Below, piece after piece: positions 63,291 through 64,000 of a stretch of DNA of 64,000 nucleotides. The stretch is from Adiantum capillus-veneris (lineage: Eukaryota; Streptophyta; Polypodiopsida; Polypodiales; Pteridaceae): the NCBI GenBank assembly GCA_014529385.2, contig CM043966.1, positions 105,037,087 to 105,101,086 on the forward strand, read 5' to 3'. The notes under the pieces are model-generated. The model saw nothing but the letters and a program-made list of their open reading frames with translations, had not been told where the DNA came from and searched no databases. Position 1 is the first letter of the stretch. Each line of letters starts with the position of its first letter. The position numbers and the translations under genes were made by a program.

Positions 63291-64000
63291 AGAAAGAGAA
63301 ATCCCGCAAGAGAAACTTTACTTTGTTCCTTTACTTCCATTTGATAGAATAACACAAGCCAATTGCGCACAAATGTACTTCCATTAAGGAATGTTGTAGC
63401 ATTGCACGGCCGGACAATCGAAATGACTCACATCATGAATGGAATAAGAAGCCTTGCCAGCTCTCTTTAATTATGCAATATTTGCAAAGAATGTTGTGCG
63501 CATGAAAAAGATTATTTGTTTAGAAGCAAACAAGATAGCTATAAGAGTAAGAAAACAGATTGGTATGTACGTTTGAATTGTAACATACGAGTATAATGAC
63601 TCGAGGGCATTGTGCCAAACTCTGTGTGTTTTGTGTGTGTGTGTGGGGGGGGGGGGGGGACAAACATGTGCAGTTTTTGTGGATAAAGGTTGTGCTTCGA
63701 AACAACATTTTAAGCATACGCCCAAGACATCAAACACTTGAACATCATCCAAAGAGGAACTTGCTTATGCCATGGTCTCACGTTATCGACAAGTCTTCGT
63801 TGCTCCTCCTCAACCCTCTGCAAGAATTCAACAAGCACGTCAATTGTTGCTCTCATGTACATCCAATCCTTTCTTCACAAGATGCACAATGCCTTGAGGA
63901 ATCATTCATTGATTTTGAATTGCGTTGTGCGCTGCTTGCGTTGAGCCGTTGGTGATCGTTGGTTGAGATGGGCTTACTGTGAAATTCTTCCTCTTTTTGA
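63291..64000. other. No gene recognised; G-run and an unfamiliar minus-strand frame
   Basis: A poly-G run lies at 63646-63659 after a GT repeat. On the minus strand, about 63880-63720, one frame reads WMYMRATIDVLVEFLQRVEE and VDNVRPWHKQVPLW. It looks like real coding sequence by composition but matches no family I can name, and it is interrupted. A splice acceptor was not clear. Confidence 0.35.

Noticed and set aside
63738-63944. Plus-strand frames near the window end
   Set aside because: They overlap an equally good minus-strand frame and neither matches a known family; kept only as unassigned.

Overview
This window looks like gene-poor chromosomal DNA of a land plant with a large, transposon-rich genome. 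A fern or other seed-free vascular plant is my best guess, by inference from the repeat style and not from any marker. The only convincing host gene is a four-exon stretch of the Mediator subunit MED16 on the minus strand (9249-10076). All other coding capacity is retrotransposon: at least five Ty3/gypsy families, two LINEs, satellites and long (CT)n tracts. No tRNA, rRNA, CRISPR or bacterial-type feature was seen.

Layout. 1-6898: a coding-free LTR element (called E) whose 5' LTR begins at or just before the window edge and whose 3' LTR is 6660-6898; inside it are a degenerate ~280-bp tandem repeat split by a solo LTR (2341-2968, TSD GAAGC). 6905-8150: minus-strand gypsy gag remnant. 8150-9248: no recognised gene. 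9249-10076: MED16 exons. 10384-33058: family-A gypsy copy I, split by copy II (11621-31505, TSD CACAG). Copy II is itself split by a chromodomain gypsy B (11996-20255, TSD CAGGC), by a solo A LTR (21931-23053, TSD GTTAT) and by a short pol-deleted A element (23720-27961, TSD AGAGG). 33059-44090: a minus-strand A element whose 3' LTR is split by a LINE (34539-41348, TSD of up to 16 bp). 44400-45443: leader and LTR of family C on the minus strand. 45444-47620 and 63163-63290: one B-like pol split by a 15.5-kb Tat/Athila-like gypsy D (47621-63162, TSD CCAAG). D itself carries a second LINE, CT-rich repeats, a 333-bp satellite with an embedded 150-bp subtilase exon, and an extra 3' ORF.

How it fits together. 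Target-site duplications are readable by eye for the solo LTR C, the LINE and six gypsy insertions, so the order of insertion can be reconstructed. Nearly all element ORFs are broken by frameshifts and stops; many stops are TAG where relatives have CAG (Gln), which suggests decay by deamination of methylated cytosines. The most interesting signals are a leader hairpin kept by compensatory changes across the A LTRs, the pol-deleted A element with a His/Asp-repeat ORF, the captured subtilase exon in the satellite, and the long extra ORF at the 3' end of D. All assignments are from reading the sequence; no database search was run.
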